From NCBI GenBank assembly GCA_937911965.1, contig CALDPL010000398.1, forward strand, positions 1-6,898: a stretch of DNA of 6,898 nucleotides, read 5' to 3'. Under the pieces are notes generated by a model. The model saw nothing but the letters and a program-made list of their open reading frames with translations, was not told the origin of the DNA and did no database searches. Shown piece after piece: positions 6,731-6,898 of the stretch. The DNA comes from an uncultured Allomuricauda sp. GTDB taxonomy: Bacteria; Bacteroidota; Bacteroidia; Flavobacteriales; Flavobacteriaceae. Position numbers and translations under genes: made by a program. Numbering within the stretch: position 1 is the first letter of the stretch; each line of letters begins with the position of its first letter.

Positions 6731-6898
6731 AAAGGACCTTCAACAAATGGAATTGGGCGGTACCAAGGACAGGGCGTCCCAAAAAAAAGAGGGCCCGAGC
6801 TTTGCGGCGGGACTCCCCCCTTACCTTCGGGGCCCCTATTCCACCATGTATGTCCGTCGGCCCTGGACCATTCGCCAATACGCGGGCTTCTCCACGGC
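6723..6898 (+). CDS. mutB: Methylmalonyl-CoA mutase large (alpha) subunit, N-terminal part
   Basis: Only the first 58 codons lie in the window; the gene runs off the right edge. The catalytic subunit binds adenosylcobalamin and the CoA ester. After a variable, charged first 25 residues comes [20 protein letters not shown] (31-50) and then RQYAGFSTA, the near-invariant entry segment of catalytic methylmalonyl-CoA mutases, in which RGPY-x-TMY contributes to CoA-substrate contacts. The ATG at 6723 overlaps the mutA stop in ATGAGTAG, and GGAAG lies just before it, so translational coupling with mutA is likely. A run CAAAAAAAAG at codons 20-23 is in frame and needs no shift. Isobutyryl-CoA mutase large subunits share this segment, but the mutA neighbour makes methylmalonyl-CoA mutase the clear choice. 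Confidence 0.93.
   Translation, partial: MSRKDLQQMELGGTKDRASQKKEGPSFAAGLPPYLRGPYSTMYVRRPWTIRQYAGFST

Noticed and set aside
6778..6790. A-run in mutB as a possible programmed frameshift site
   Set aside because: The zero frame reads straight through into the conserved mutase segment, so no shift is required.
1..6898. CRISPR array, tRNA or rRNA genes
   Set aside because: No regularly spaced repeats and no recognisable tRNA or rRNA segments were seen on either strand.

Overview
The window looks like a chromosomal segment of a Bacteroidota bacterium, most likely a marine flavobacterium of fairly high GC (by eye somewhat above 50% in the genes; the exact genus cannot be named). Reasons: the gene order uridine kinase - FtsB/DivIC-like - methylmalonyl-CoA mutase small subunit - large subunit, which I recognise from Flavobacteriia; a short MutA without a B12-binding domain; three separate carboxylase polypeptides; mostly weak or absent Shine-Dalgarno sequences; and a TAnnTTTG-type -7 element upstream of the kinase gene.

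Layout. (1) Positions 1-571 are a graveyard of accessory DNA. The 5' part of an IS1634-like DDE transposase runs in from the left edge and breaks off at about 313. There it meets, tail to tail, the N-terminal part of a minus-strand AbiEi-like (DUF6088-type) regulator, which carries two mutually compensating single-base shifts and still has an 8-bp inverted repeat 18 bases before its old start. (2) Positions 571-738 are AT-rich and gene-free, with at best a weak terminator for the next operon. (3) A tight minus-strand operon, read from 4218 down to 739, encodes a biotin carboxyl carrier protein, a biotin carboxylase and a propionyl-CoA carboxylase-type carboxyltransferase. (4) A divergent intergenic region (4219-4388) holds candidate promoters for both directions and an 8-bp inverted repeat. 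(5) A plus-strand operon (4389 to the right edge) encodes uridine kinase, an FtsB/DivIC-like divisome protein, MutA and the start of MutB, with 1-base spacing or 8-base overlaps.

Together the two divergent operons supply the propionyl-CoA -> methylmalonyl-CoA -> succinyl-CoA route: carboxylation by the minus-strand enzyme, then B12-dependent isomerisation by MutAB. The methylmalonyl-CoA epimerase needed between them is not in the window. The route would serve odd-chain fatty acid, branched-chain amino acid or propionate catabolism, or could run towards propionyl-CoA. Kinase and divisome genes are co-transcribed passengers with no obvious metabolic link.

Most of the window is ordinary metabolism. 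The points most worth a second look are two substitutions at likely nucleobase-recognition positions of the uridine kinase, the possible BT-like domain on the separate biotin carrier, the decayed regulator with its surviving palindrome, and the inverted repeat in the divergent promoter region.
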